This document shows, in pieces, positions 17,165-24,915 of a stretch of DNA of 64,000 bases. The DNA is from Arthrobacter_E sp044748305. Its GTDB lineage: Bacteria > Actinomycetota > Actinomycetes > Actinomycetales > Micrococcaceae. Positions within the stretch are counted from its first letter, which is position 1. Each line of letters starts with the position of its first letter. The notes beneath the pieces are model-generated. The model was not told where the DNA came from, made no database searches, and saw only the letters and a list, made by a program, of their open reading frames with translations. The stretch covers positions 434,001-498,000 of the forward strand of contig NZ_JBIVFT010000001.1 in NCBI RefSeq assembly GCF_044748305.1. The letters run 5' to 3'. The position numbers and the translations under genes were made by a program.

Positions 17165-17710
17165 ATGGAGAAGACTGCAATCGAAAACCCGGTGCTGGTG
17201 GTCATGGGAGTCTCAGGCTCCGGCAAGTCCACCGTGGCGGGCTTTCTCGCCGGAACGCTCGGCTGGGAGCTCGCCGAAGGCGATGACTTCCACCCGGCCG
17301 CCAATGTGGCCAAGATGGCCGAGGGGCATCCGCTCGCGGACGAAGACCGCTGGCCGTGGCTGGACACCATCGCCGGTTGGATCAAGGACCGTGACACCCT
17401 CGGTGAGCCCGGCGTCGTGACCTGCTCTGCGCTGAAGAAGAAATACCGTGATGTGCTCCGCGGGCCCAACGTCGTGTTCATCTACCTGCACGGCGGCAAG
17501 ACGCGGATCTCCGAGCGCCTCCAGGCGCGGCACGGTCACTTCATGCCGCCGGAACTCCTACAGTCCCAGTTCGAGGCGCTGGAGGAGCCCACCCCGGACG
17601 AGAACGTCCTCATCGTGGACATCGAGGGCACCCCTGCGGAGGAAGCCCACCGCATCATCGACGCATTGGGCCTGAAGGCCACCGCACACGGAGAGGGCGG
17701 AACGCGATGA
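17165..17710 (+). CDS. gntK: Gluconokinase
   Basis: A 181-residue kinase that phosphorylates D-gluconate to 6-phosphogluconate for entry into the pentose phosphate pathway. The P-loop GVSGSGKST is at residues 15-23. EGDDFHPAANVAKMAEGHPL (about 37-56) is the gluconokinase substrate signature, and CSALKKKYRD (about 88-97) is the second family element. The ATG has GAAGGG 9 nt upstream. It overlaps the gluconate permease by 4 nt (ATGA), so uptake and phosphorylation are translated together. It is probably controlled through the palindrome at 17125-17138. Confidence 0.96.
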   Translation: MEKTAIENPVLVVMGVSGSGKSTVAGFLAGTLGWELAEGDDFHPAANVAKMAEGHPLADEDRWPWLDTIAGWIKDRDTLGEPGVVTCSALKKKYRDVLRGPNVVFIYLHGGKTRISERLQARHGHFMPPELLQSQFEALEEPTPDENVLIVDIEGTPAEEAHRIIDALGLKATAHGEGGTR

Positions 17711-19089
17711 ACACGACCGCGTGGACCGGGCACGACACTCAGCTGATCATCGTGGCGTTGCTGGGCATCGCCGCGATCGTGCTCCTCATCACCAAACTCA
17801 AGGTGCATCCGTTCCTGGCGCTGGTCCTCGGCTCGGCCTTCGTGGGCCTGGCATCCGGCGTCGAGTTCGGCAAGGTCATCAGCAACTTCGAGGACGGCGT
17901 GGGAGGCGTGCTCAAGGAGGTTGGCCTGCTGATCGCCCTCGGTGCGATGCTCGGCAAACTCCTCGCCGACTCCGGTGGCGCAAACCGGGTGGTGGACACC
18001 CTTCTGGAGAAGGCGCAGGGTAAGAAGCTCGTCTGGATGATGACGCTCGTCGCGGTCATCATCGGCCTGCCGATGTTCTTCGAGATCGGCCTCGTGCTGC
18101 TCCTCCCGGTCATCGTGCTGGTGGCCCAGCGCTCAGGGCTCAAGCTGATGCGTGTCGCCATCCCGGCGCTCGCCGGGCTCTCCGTGCTGCACGGCCTCGT
18201 TCCGCCGCACCCGGGTCCGCTCGTCGCCATCGCCGCACTGAAGGCCGATCTCGGTCTCACCCTGATCTTCGGCCTCACCGTGGCCATCCCGACCGTGATC
18301 ATCTGCGGTCCGCTCTTCTCCCGTCTGGCGGCCCGCTGGGTCCCGGTCGACGCCCCCGCCGTCGCAGGAGGCATCGACACCCAGACCGGTCCGGACCTCA
18401 CGGAGGTCAAGCGGGTTCCCAGCTTCGGCATCACCTTGATGACGATCATCTTCCCGGTGGTCCTCATGCTGTTCAAAGCCATCGTGGACATCGCCACCCC
18501 GGCCAAGGACGGCCCCTGGGTCCGCACCTTTGCGGACTTCATCGGTGAGCCGCTCGTGGCCATGACCCTGGCGGTCATCCTCGCCATGGTGACCTTCGGC
18601 TATGCCGTGGGGTTCACCGGAAGCAAGATCACCTCGAAGCTCGGCGCGAGCCTGGGCCCGATCGCCGCCATCATCCTGATCGTGGGTGCCGGCGGAGGCT
18701 TCAAGCAGACCCTGATCGGTGCGGGTGTCGGCGACGCCGTCGCCAAGTGGGCGACAGGGGCCAACATCTCGGTCCTGGTGCTCGGCTTCCTGATCGCGGT
18801 GGCGCTGCGTCTGGCCACCGGCTCCGCAACGGTGGCGACCGTGACCGCGGCAGGCATCGTGGCTCCGCTGGCCGGTTCGCTCTCCCCGGCCCATGCAGCA
18901 TTGCTGGTGCTCGCCATCGGTGCCGGCTCGCTGTTCCTCTCCCACGTCAATGACGCCGGCTTCTGGCTGGTGAAGGAGCTGTTCGGTCTGACGGTCGGGC
19001 AGACGTTCAAGACGTGGTCCGTGATGGAGACCCTGATCTCCGTGGTCGGCTTCGTCTGCGTCATGCTGCTCTCCTTCGTGGTGCCATAG
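17707..19089 (+). CDS. gntP: Gluconate:H+ symporter, GntP family
   Basis: A 460-residue integral membrane transporter with about 12-14 helices along its length. Family marks include FEIGLVLLLPVIVLVA near residue 119, HGLVPPHPGPLVAI (about 162-175), GSATVATVTAAGIVAPL (about 371-387) and HVNDAGFWLVKE (about 413-424). GntP members import gluconate and related sugar acids with protons. The 4-nt overlap with gntK and the shared palindrome make gluconate the likely substrate. A strong hairpin 38 nt after the stop ends the operon. Confidence 0.94.
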   Translation: MNTTAWTGHDTQLIIVALLGIAAIVLLITKLKVHPFLALVLGSAFVGLASGVEFGKVISNFEDGVGGVLKEVGLLIALGAMLGKLLADSGGANRVVDTLLEKAQGKKLVWMMTLVAVIIGLPMFFEIGLVLLLPVIVLVAQRSGLKLMRVAIPALAGLSVLHGLVPPHPGPLVAIAALKADLGLTLIFGLTVAIPTVIICGPLFSRLAARWVPVDAPAVAGGIDTQTGPDLTEVKRVPSFGITLMTIIFPVVLMLFKAIVDIATPAKDGPWVRTFADFIGEPLVAMTLAVILAMVTFGYAVGFTGSKITSKLGASLGPIAAIILIVGAGGGFKQTLIGAGVGDAVAKWATGANISVLVLGFLIAVALRLATGSATVATVTAAGIVAPLAGSLSPAHAALLVLAIGAGSLFLSHVNDAGFWLVKELFGLTVGQTFKTWSVMETLISVVGFVCVMLLSFVVP

Positions 19090-19126
19090 CCGCGCTGCGA
19101 TGCTCTGCTGAGCGCTGCGAACTGTG

Positions 19127-19176
19127 ACGACGACGGCGGCCCACCACCTGAACAGGAGGTGGGCCGCCGTCGTCGT
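19127..19176 (+). terminator. Terminator of the gluconate operon
   Basis: Perfect 19-bp stem: ACGACGACGGCGGCCCACC (19127-19145) with its complement at 19158-19176, and a 12-nt loop. No T-run. Confidence 0.82.
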
Positions 19177-19215
19177 ACGCGCTGTCGGTGACGCGTATCG
19201 GCGTCGAACGAGCTC

Positions 19216-19268
19216 GCTTGTTCCGTGCCGAATCGCGCATTCGAGGCGCGAGCTGGCAGGGAACAAGC
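19216..19268. repeat. Complex inverted repeat upstream of the VOC gene
   Basis: GCTTGTTCC (19216-19224) pairs with GGAACAAGC (19260-19268). One mismatch further in, TGCC pairs with GGCA. Inside the loop, GAAT-CGCGC-ATTC forms a small hairpin. It sits in the 178 nt between the gluconate terminator and the VOC start. It could be a leader structure or operator. Confidence 0.5.
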
Positions 19269-19354
19269 GTTCCGGACATGATCGGAGCGGAGCGGGCCAG
19301 CCCGGATGTGGGGCAGGGGTGGTGCCGTGTCCAGCGGTGCGCAAGAATCGTGAC

Positions 19355-19720
19355 ATGCGGATCATGCGACAGGTGGTCGTCTTCGACGCCGCCGACCTTG
19401 AAACGGAAAGCGCCTTCTGGGCGGGAGTGCTCGACGGCCAGGTGAGCCGGGACGATGACTGGCACGCGGTGCGGGTCAACGGTGAATCGAGGATCGCGGT
19501 GCAGCTCGCACCGGATCACGTCGCGCCCGATTGGCCGAACGGTGCCCCGCCTCAGCAGATCCACCTCGATCTATGGGTGGATGACTTTCCGGCGGCGCAC
19601 GAAGAAGTGATCGCCCTCGGCGCGCGAGTTCTCCAAGCAGTGGAACCCGGCGACAACTTCCAGGTGTACGCCGACCCCGCAGGTCACCCGTTCTGCCTCT
19701 GCTGGCCGCTCGAGCAGTAG
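19355..19720 (+). CDS. VOC superfamily (glyoxalase/bleomycin-resistance-like) protein
   Basis: A 121-residue protein with the paired beta-alpha-beta-beta-beta modules of the vicinal oxygen chelate fold. ESAFWAGVLDG (about residues 18-28) is the first module helix, QIHLDLWVDDFPAAHEEVI (about 69-87) the second, and it closes with VYADPAGHPFCLCW. Members bind a metal and act on small molecules or bind antibiotics; the substrate is unknown. I chose ATG 19355; the longer frame includes the gluconate terminator and the repeat and is not coding. An in-frame ATG at 19364 is also possible. The gene is monocistronic and converges on trmL with a 13-nt gap. Confidence 0.8.
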   Translation: MRIMRQVVVFDAADLETESAFWAGVLDGQVSRDDDWHAVRVNGESRIAVQLAPDHVAPDWPNGAPPQQIHLDLWVDDFPAAHEEVIALGARVLQAVEPGDNFQVYADPAGHPFCLCWPLEQ

Positions 19721-19733
19721 CCTCCGCCAGGGA

Positions 19734-20210
19734 TCAGAGCTGGGCGCCCTGGAAGCCGTTCTGCCGCCAGGCCTCGAAGACCGCGATGGAGGCCGAATTG
19801 GCCAGGTTGAGGGAGCGCCGGGACGGCAGCATCGGCAGGCGGACTCGTGCCGTCACGTGCGGGTCCTGCTTGACTGCCGTCGGCAGGCCGACGGATTCCG
19901 GACCGAACATGAGGACATCGCCCGGCAGGTAGTCCAGGTCCGTGTAGGAGGTCTCGCCGTCGCTCGTGAAGGCGAACACCCTGCGTGGCTTCAGCGCCGC
20001 CCAGGCATCCTCCAGGGTCTTGTGCACGGTCACCACGGCCAGGTCGCGGTAGTCCAACCCGGCACGGCGGAGCTTGGCATCGTCGAAGTCGAAGCCGAGA
20101 GGCTCCACCAGGTGGAGCTCGGCTCCCGTGATGGCCGCCAGGCGGATGGCATTACCGGTGTTGCCCGGGATCTCGGGGGTGTAGAACAGGATGCGGAACA
20201 CGGGACCCAT
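19734..20210 (-). CDS. trmL: tRNA (cytidine/uridine-34 2'-O)-methyltransferase TrmL
   Basis: A 158-residue SPOUT methyltransferase that methylates the wobble ribose of tRNA-Leu isoacceptors, using SAM bound in a C-terminal trefoil knot. Typical marks are ILFYTPEIPGNTGNAIRLAA (residues 7-26), LEPLGF-like HLVEPLGFDFDDAKLRRAGLD, GPESVGLP (knot, about 103-110) and IPM-like VRLPMLPSRRSLNLANSASI (about 123-142). Length is normal for the family. The start is ATG at 20210. It lies downstream of the J-domain gene on the same strand with a 26-nt gap. Confidence 0.94.
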   Translation of the reverse strand: MGPVFRILFYTPEIPGNTGNAIRLAAITGAELHLVEPLGFDFDDAKLRRAGLDYRDLAVVTVHKTLEDAWAALKPRRVFAFTSDGETSYTDLDYLPGDVLMFGPESVGLPTAVKQDPHVTARVRLPMLPSRRSLNLANSASIAVFEAWRQNGFQGAQL

Positions 20211-20236
20211 CCTACTGGGACCGGCCGAGCAAGGGT

Positions 20237-21169
20237 TCAGTGCATTCCCCGGATGAGCCGGGCCAGTGACGGCATGTGCACCACGTTCGGCTGTGGTCCC
20301 GAGCCGAGGAACTCTTTCAGACCGCGCACGGTGCCTGCGGCGTTCCCCACCTCGACGCCCCCGGAGGCGCCCGGACGACGGTCGATCACCGGCTGGTGCA
20401 GATTCTCATCGGGGGAGAGGACCATGGTCCAGCCGGTCACATGGAGCTCCGGGAAGAGATCCTGGAGATGCCGCACGGAATGCGACAGCAAGGGCGGCAG
20501 GACGGAGCGTCCACCGTGCAGGAGCCGCTCACCGTCCCAGGCGTAGGCGCCATGCGGCAGCACCATCGAGTCCACCAGCGCCAGGCGGTATCCGGCCAGC
20601 ACGGCGTGATCGATGTAGGTCTTGCCGTCGGGAGCCCTCAGCCCGTTGATCAGGCGGGCGGAAGGCTGCTGCGCCACGACGTGACGCAGGAGGATCTGCA
20701 TTGCGCGCTGCTCCCTGCGAATCCGGGCCTCGGCCCCGAAGATGCCCCGGCGGCGCGGCATTCCGTGCATCTGAAGACGGGCCTCCACCGGAGTCAGAAG
20801 CTGGCCCGGTCCGTCCAGCGGTGGGACGAACACCGCGGGGTCGGTGGACTTGGTCTTCGGCCCGGAACCACGTGACGTCGTATGAGAAGTGGTTCCGGCC
20901 TCCCACACTCCGGTGCCGTTCCCCGCCGCAGGGCTTGTCCCCGCCCTTGACGAACCTCCCCCATAGGAGGCGTCGTACCCGGCCCGGGTCTTCTGATCGA
21001 CCAGGACCTCGTACGCCAGGGTCACGGCGCGGAACCGCTCCGGGTCGCCTCCGAGGTCGGGATGGGAGATGCGGGCCGCCCGGCGGTATGCCGCTTTGAT
21101 GTCCTGGGTGCTGGCCGTGACGGGCACTCCCAGGATCTCGTAGTGCGACTGGCCCGATGGTGCGGTCAT
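20237..21169 (-). CDS. J-domain protein with NERD-like C-terminal region
   Basis: A 310-residue protein. The N-terminal J-domain (about residues 7-70) has the HPD motif at 36-38, so it should stimulate a DnaK-type Hsp70. It lacks the Gly/Phe and zinc-finger regions of DnaJ. After a Ser/Gly-rich linker (about 75-120), the C-terminal half contains KTYIDHAVLAGYRLALVDS (about 195-213), which resembles the IDHVVVGPTGVFVID core of NERD nuclease-related domains. That match was made by eye and needs profile confirmation. The ATG at 21169 is preferred for its GAGAGGG site; the longer frame adds 18 unlikely residues. It precedes trmL on the same strand. Confidence 0.78.
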   Translation of the reverse strand: MTAPSGQSHYEILGVPVTASTQDIKAAYRRAARISHPDLGGDPERFRAVTLAYEVLVDQKTRAGYDASYGGGSSRAGTSPAAGNGTGVWEAGTTSHTTSRGSGPKTKSTDPAVFVPPLDGPGQLLTPVEARLQMHGMPRRRGIFGAEARIRREQRAMQILLRHVVAQQPSARLINGLRAPDGKTYIDHAVLAGYRLALVDSMVLPHGAYAWDGERLLHGGRSVLPPLLSHSVRHLQDLFPELHVTGWTMVLSPDENLHQPVIDRRPGASGGVEVGNAAGTVRGLKEFLGSGPQPNVVHMPSLARLIRGMH

Positions 21170-21257
21170 GTTCCCTCTCCTGCACCCCCGGTGCGACATT
21201 GTTGAACCCGTCCAACGAACCACTCACCTCTGCGGTTCCGGCCGTGCACAATAAAGC

Positions 21258-22187
21258 GTGATCAATAGCAGCCCCACCGTCAAACCCACAGCCCTCCGGG
21301 ATGTCCGGGTCCTCCTGCTGGTCAACAGGGGCTCAGGTGATGCGAAGACGTCCCTGAGGGCGCACACGGCCTGTCTGGCCCTGCAGGCCGAAGGAGCCGC
21401 GGTGACCTTTCTGAGCTTTGCCGATCCGGTGGGTGCCCTCCCGTTGCTGGTGAGCGAGTCCGCACGTGCCGACGCGATCGTGGTGGTGGGCGGGGACGGG
21501 ACCGTGCAGCTCGCGGCCGAAGTGGCGCTCCAGGCAGGTCTTCCGCTCGGGATCGTCCCGGCAGGCACGGGTAACGACGCCGCGCGGGCACTCGGGCTGC
21601 CCAGCGACCCGGCCACTGCGGTCCGGAACATCGCGAAGGCCTGGGGCCGGGAGCCACGCAGCATCGACCTTGCCCGTGTGGAGATGGCGGACGGCGGAAG
21701 CCGCCACTATCTGACGACCCTCGCGGCGGGATTCGACGCCGTCGTCAATCGCCGGGCGAACCGTTTGCGCCGACCGAAAGGGACGCTGCGCTATGTCGCG
21801 GCGTTGCTGGCCAGTCTGCCGGGCCTCGAGACCATTCACTACAGGCTGGCGGTGGACGGCGTCGCGGAGGAACGGGATGCCGTGATTCTCACAGTGGCCA
21901 ATGGACGCAGCTTCGGGGGAGGCCTGCGGATCGCCCCGGCGGCAAGACTCGACGATGGGCTTCTCGATCTGGTCACGGTGGACCCCCTGCCGCGCTGGCA
22001 GCTGCTTGTGGTTTTTCCGTTGGCGTTCCTCGGCTGGCACCGCCTTCACCCGGCCGTCCGCATACGCAGGGTTCGCCGCGTGGAGATCGTTTCGGGAGGC
22101 CCGCGCTGTCACGCCGACGGGGAGGAACTGGCGACTCCGCCCTTCACCGTCGTGGCCGTTCCGGGTGCGCTGCGCATCCTCGCCTGA
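21258..22187 (+). CDS. Diacylglycerol/lipid kinase family protein
   Basis: A 309-residue protein of the DAGK/YegS/sphingosine-kinase family. The ATP-binding GGDGT is at residues 78-82 and PAGTGNDAARALGLP at about 100-114. VLTVANGRSFGGGLRIAPAA-type motifs (about 212-231) and a C-terminal HADGEEL (about 288-294) complete the family pattern. Members phosphorylate diacylglycerol or other lipids at the membrane; in actinobacteria related proteins feed phosphatidylinositol mannoside or phosphatidic acid synthesis. The GTG start has no strong ribosome binding site. It diverges from the J-domain gene over 88 nt and lies 48 nt before the cysteine desulfurase. Confidence 0.88.
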   Translation: MINSSPTVKPTALRDVRVLLLVNRGSGDAKTSLRAHTACLALQAEGAAVTFLSFADPVGALPLLVSESARADAIVVVGGDGTVQLAAEVALQAGLPLGIVPAGTGNDAARALGLPSDPATAVRNIAKAWGREPRSIDLARVEMADGGSRHYLTTLAAGFDAVVNRRANRLRRPKGTLRYVAALLASLPGLETIHYRLAVDGVAEERDAVILTVANGRSFGGGLRIAPAARLDDGLLDLVTVDPLPRWQLLVVFPLAFLGWHRLHPAVRIRRVRRVEIVSGGPRCHADGEELATPPFTVVAVPGALRILA

Positions 22188-22200
22188 AATCCTGGGCCAT

Positions 22201-22232
22201 CGCGACTTGAGATGGACGCGACTTAAGATGGA
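22201..22232 (+). repeat. Tandem 16-bp repeat just before the cysteine desulfurase start
   Basis: CGCGACTTGAGATGGA (22201-22216) followed at once by CGCGACTTAAGATGGA (22217-22232), one mismatch. The second copy ends 3 nt before the GTG start and supplies its ribosome binding region. Confidence 0.75.
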
Positions 22233-22235
22233 GGG

Positions 22236-23459
22236 GTGCCTGTCTATCTCGACCATGCTGCCACCACGAGCCTTCACCCGGCGGCGCTCGCGGCCATGAC
22301 GGACGCCCTCGTCAGAACCGGCAATCCGTCGTCCTTGCACGGTGCCGGGCGCCGGGCCCGGCGTCTGGTGGAGGAATCCCGCGAGAGCCTGGCCAGGGCG
22401 GCAGGGGCGCACCCCTCGGAACTCATCTTCACGTCCGGGGGCACCGAAGCGGACAACCTCGCGGTGAAGGGGCTGTACTGGCAGCGCCGGGCGGAATCCC
22501 CGGAGCGGACTCGCATTCTGTGCTCCACCGTCGAGCACCATGCCGTGCTGGACACCGTCGAATGGCTGGAGAGGCACGAGGGAGCCGAGGTCACCTGGAT
22601 CCCCGTGGACGGCTCCGGCGTCGTGGACCTGGACGTCCTGGCCCGTGAGCTGGCGCGTGAGCCGCAGAGGATCGCCCTCGTCACGATCATGTGGGCGAAC
22701 AACGAAGTGGGCAGCTTGCAGCCTCTCCGGCAGGTCGTCGAACTCGCAGGGGCTGTGGGCGTGCCTGTCCATTCGGACGCTGTCCAGGCCTTCGGCGCAG
22801 TGCCCCTCGACTTCGCATCCTCGGGGCTGGCCGCCATGAGCGTCAGCGGTCACAAGATCGGCGGGCCGGTCGGCATTGGAGCGCTCTTCCTGCGCCGGGA
22901 CGTGAAGCTGGTTCCGGTCCAGCACGGCGGTGGGCAGGAACGGGATGTCCGGTCCGGAACGCTCGACACGGCCTCGATCGCCGGCTTCGCCGCCGCAGCG
23001 GAAGCCTGTGCCGCATCCCTCACGGAGGAGTCCGTGCGGCTTGCGGCCTTGCGAGACCGGCTGATCGAGGGCGTGTTGCAGGCGGTCCCCGGTGCCGTGC
23101 TGCGAGGTTCGCCCGGGTCCGGCCGGCTGCCCGGCAACGCCCACTTCACCTTCCCAGGGTGTGAGGGGGATTCACTGCTGTTCCTTCTGGACATGGCCGG
23201 GGTGGAGAGCTCGACCGGATCGGCCTGCACCGCGGGCGTACCCCGGCCGTCGCACGTGCTGCTCGCCATGGGGCTGGACGAGGAGACGGCGCGCGGCGCC
23301 CAGCGTTTCACGCTGGGCCACGCATCCACTGCCGACGACGTCGAGACCCTCCTCAGGGTTCTTCCTGCGGCCTATGCCCAGGCGAGCAAAGCCGGGATGG
23401 CCGGTCACGAGTCAAGCATCCAGACTGCCGGAACCGTTGGGCGGCGCGCGGAGTCCTGA
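22236..23459 (+). CDS. Cysteine desulfurase (IscS/NifS class V)
   Basis: A 407-residue PLP enzyme that removes sulfur from cysteine to give alanine and an enzyme persulfide. It starts PVYLDHAATTSLHP. TSGGTEADNLAVKG is at about residues 67-80, the PLP lysine is Lys207 in SGHKIGGPVG, and the catalytic loop cysteine is Cys331 in SSTGSACTAG with the following HVLLAMGL helix. The GTG start follows GATGGAGG. The gene lies 1.5 kb before mnmA, as in other actinobacteria, and probably supplies the sulfur for tRNA 2-thiouridine, with a possible share in Fe-S assembly. The C-terminal 25 residues are non-conserved. Confidence 0.93.
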   Translation: MPVYLDHAATTSLHPAALAAMTDALVRTGNPSSLHGAGRRARRLVEESRESLARAAGAHPSELIFTSGGTEADNLAVKGLYWQRRAESPERTRILCSTVEHHAVLDTVEWLERHEGAEVTWIPVDGSGVVDLDVLARELAREPQRIALVTIMWANNEVGSLQPLRQVVELAGAVGVPVHSDAVQAFGAVPLDFASSGLAAMSVSGHKIGGPVGIGALFLRRDVKLVPVQHGGGQERDVRSGTLDTASIAGFAAAAEACAASLTEESVRLAALRDRLIEGVLQAVPGAVLRGSPGSGRLPGNAHFTFPGCEGDSLLFLLDMAGVESSTGSACTAGVPRPSHVLLAMGLDEETARGAQRFTLGHASTADDVETLLRVLPAAYAQASKAGMAGHESSIQTAGTVGRRAES

Positions 23460-23480
23460 CGGCGTCATCGGCCGAGCAGG

Positions 23481-24719
23481 TCATTCGGACGGCAGCAGAT
23501 CCTCAAGAGGAACGTCAGGATCGGCCAGGCGTGCCGGATCCACCGGCACCCTCCCATTGATGAGCGCCTTGACCGGTTTCTGGACCCGATGGACATTGAC
23601 GTTCATGCCGGCCACCACGGCGCTGTCCCGGAGCCAGAAGGCGAGGAATCCTTCCTCGCCCACGCTGCCACGGATCACGGGTTCTGAACTGGTCGCCAGC
23701 CCTCCGAAACCTGAATACTCCAGGCTCAGCTCGAACTGGTCGGTATAGAAGTACGGCAGCACGTCCAGGGACACGTCCTGCCCCAGCATCGACTTTGCCG
23801 CCACCTTGCCGCCATTGAGAGCGTTGGACCAGTGCTCGCTTCGGTGATGCTCGCCGGTGAAGGGATGCAGGGCGTTCGCCACATCACCCGCGGCGAAGAC
23901 GTCCGGAGCGCTCGTGTGAAGCCCGGAGTCCACCAGGATCCCGTTGCGCAGGTTCAGCCCGGCGGTCTCCGCGAGTCCCGTGTCCGGAACCACCCCGACC
24001 GCCAGGATCACCAGGTCCGCAGGGATGTTCTCTCCGGAGTCGGTGACCACCGTGGTGACGTGGCCGTCCCGGCCCTCCAGACGGGCGGCGCTCGCAGGAA
24101 GACGGAACCGCACACCGTGCGACTCATGCACGCGACGGAAGAACGCACCGATCTCCGGGCCGATGGCTGCGGCCAACGGGATCTCCTCCAGGCCCAGGAG
24201 GGTCACCTCGTTGCCGTACGTCGCTGCTGCCGCGGCGAGCTCCATGCCGATCCAGCCGGACCCGACCATGACCACGCGCCTGCCGCCGTCGTGCAGGAGT
24301 TCCCGCAACCGCAGGCTGTCTTCGAGAGTCCGGAAGGTCATGACACCGTCCAGCTCCGCTCCAGACAACGGGATGCGCCGCGGTCGTGCGCCGGTGGCGA
24401 GGAGGACTTTCTCATAGCCGAGAGTGCCGCCGCCGGCCAGGGTGAGTTCATGTTCCGCCGGGTCGAGGGAGACCACGGAGTCGCCGAGCACCAGCTGGAC
24501 GTCCTGTTCGCCGTACCAGGCCTGCGGTGCCACGTCGACGACGGATTCCTCGGCCTTGCCCAGCAGGAGCTCTTTGGACAGAGGCGGCCGCTGATAAGGC
24601 CCTCGATCCTCGGCACAGACGACGGTGACCGGACCCGTGTACCCCTCCGCCCGGAGTGTCTTGGCGGCGGTTCCGCCGGTCAGGCCTCCACCGATGATGA
24701 CCATGCCGGATGCTGCCAT
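23481..24719 (-). CDS. FAD-dependent ferredoxin reductase-like oxidoreductase
   Basis: A 412-residue flavoprotein of the rhodocoxin/putidaredoxin reductase type. The FAD dinucleotide motif GGGLTGGTAAKTLR is at residues 10-23, PYQRPPLSKELLLG at about 41-54 and ATGARPRRIPL at about 109-119. The NAD(P)H-binding GSGWIGMELAAAA is at about 152-164, and the second FAD motif VFAAGDVA at about 274-281. Such enzymes pass electrons from NADH to a small ferredoxin serving P450s or dioxygenases. No ferredoxin or oxygenase gene is in the window, so the partner is unknown. The ATG start has GGGAGGG upstream. It is convergent with the cysteine desulfurase (21 nt) and divergent from mnmA. Confidence 0.9.
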   Translation of the reverse strand: MAASGMVIIGGGLTGGTAAKTLRAEGYTGPVTVVCAEDRGPYQRPPLSKELLLGKAEESVVDVAPQAWYGEQDVQLVLGDSVVSLDPAEHELTLAGGGTLGYEKVLLATGARPRRIPLSGAELDGVMTFRTLEDSLRLRELLHDGGRRVVMVGSGWIGMELAAAAATYGNEVTLLGLEEIPLAAAIGPEIGAFFRRVHESHGVRFRLPASAARLEGRDGHVTTVVTDSGENIPADLVILAVGVVPDTGLAETAGLNLRNGILVDSGLHTSAPDVFAAGDVANALHPFTGEHHRSEHWSNALNGGKVAAKSMLGQDVSLDVLPYFYTDQFELSLEYSGFGGLATSSEPVIRGSVGEEGFLAFWLRDSAVVAGMNVNVHRVQKPVKALINGRVPVDPARLADPDVPLEDLLPSE

Positions 24720-24915
24720 GTTCCCACCCTCCCGAGGACGGCCCCCGGGGACTTGCAGCCCTCGGAGGACTCTTGAAGCGGACGATTTCGACGCTATGAC
24801 CGTGACGGGGTGGAGTCAAGGGGCGGGAATATCCGCCAGGAAGGAGCGTTAAGATTGATTAAGGCGCAGACCGTCTCCGGTGCGCCAGAGCCCCAGACCC
24901 CTTCAGAAAGCCAGT

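Noticed and set aside
19124..19354. Long N-terminal extension of the VOC frame
   Set aside because: It contains the gluconate terminator and an inverted repeat; translated residues show no domain, so the start at 19355 is used.
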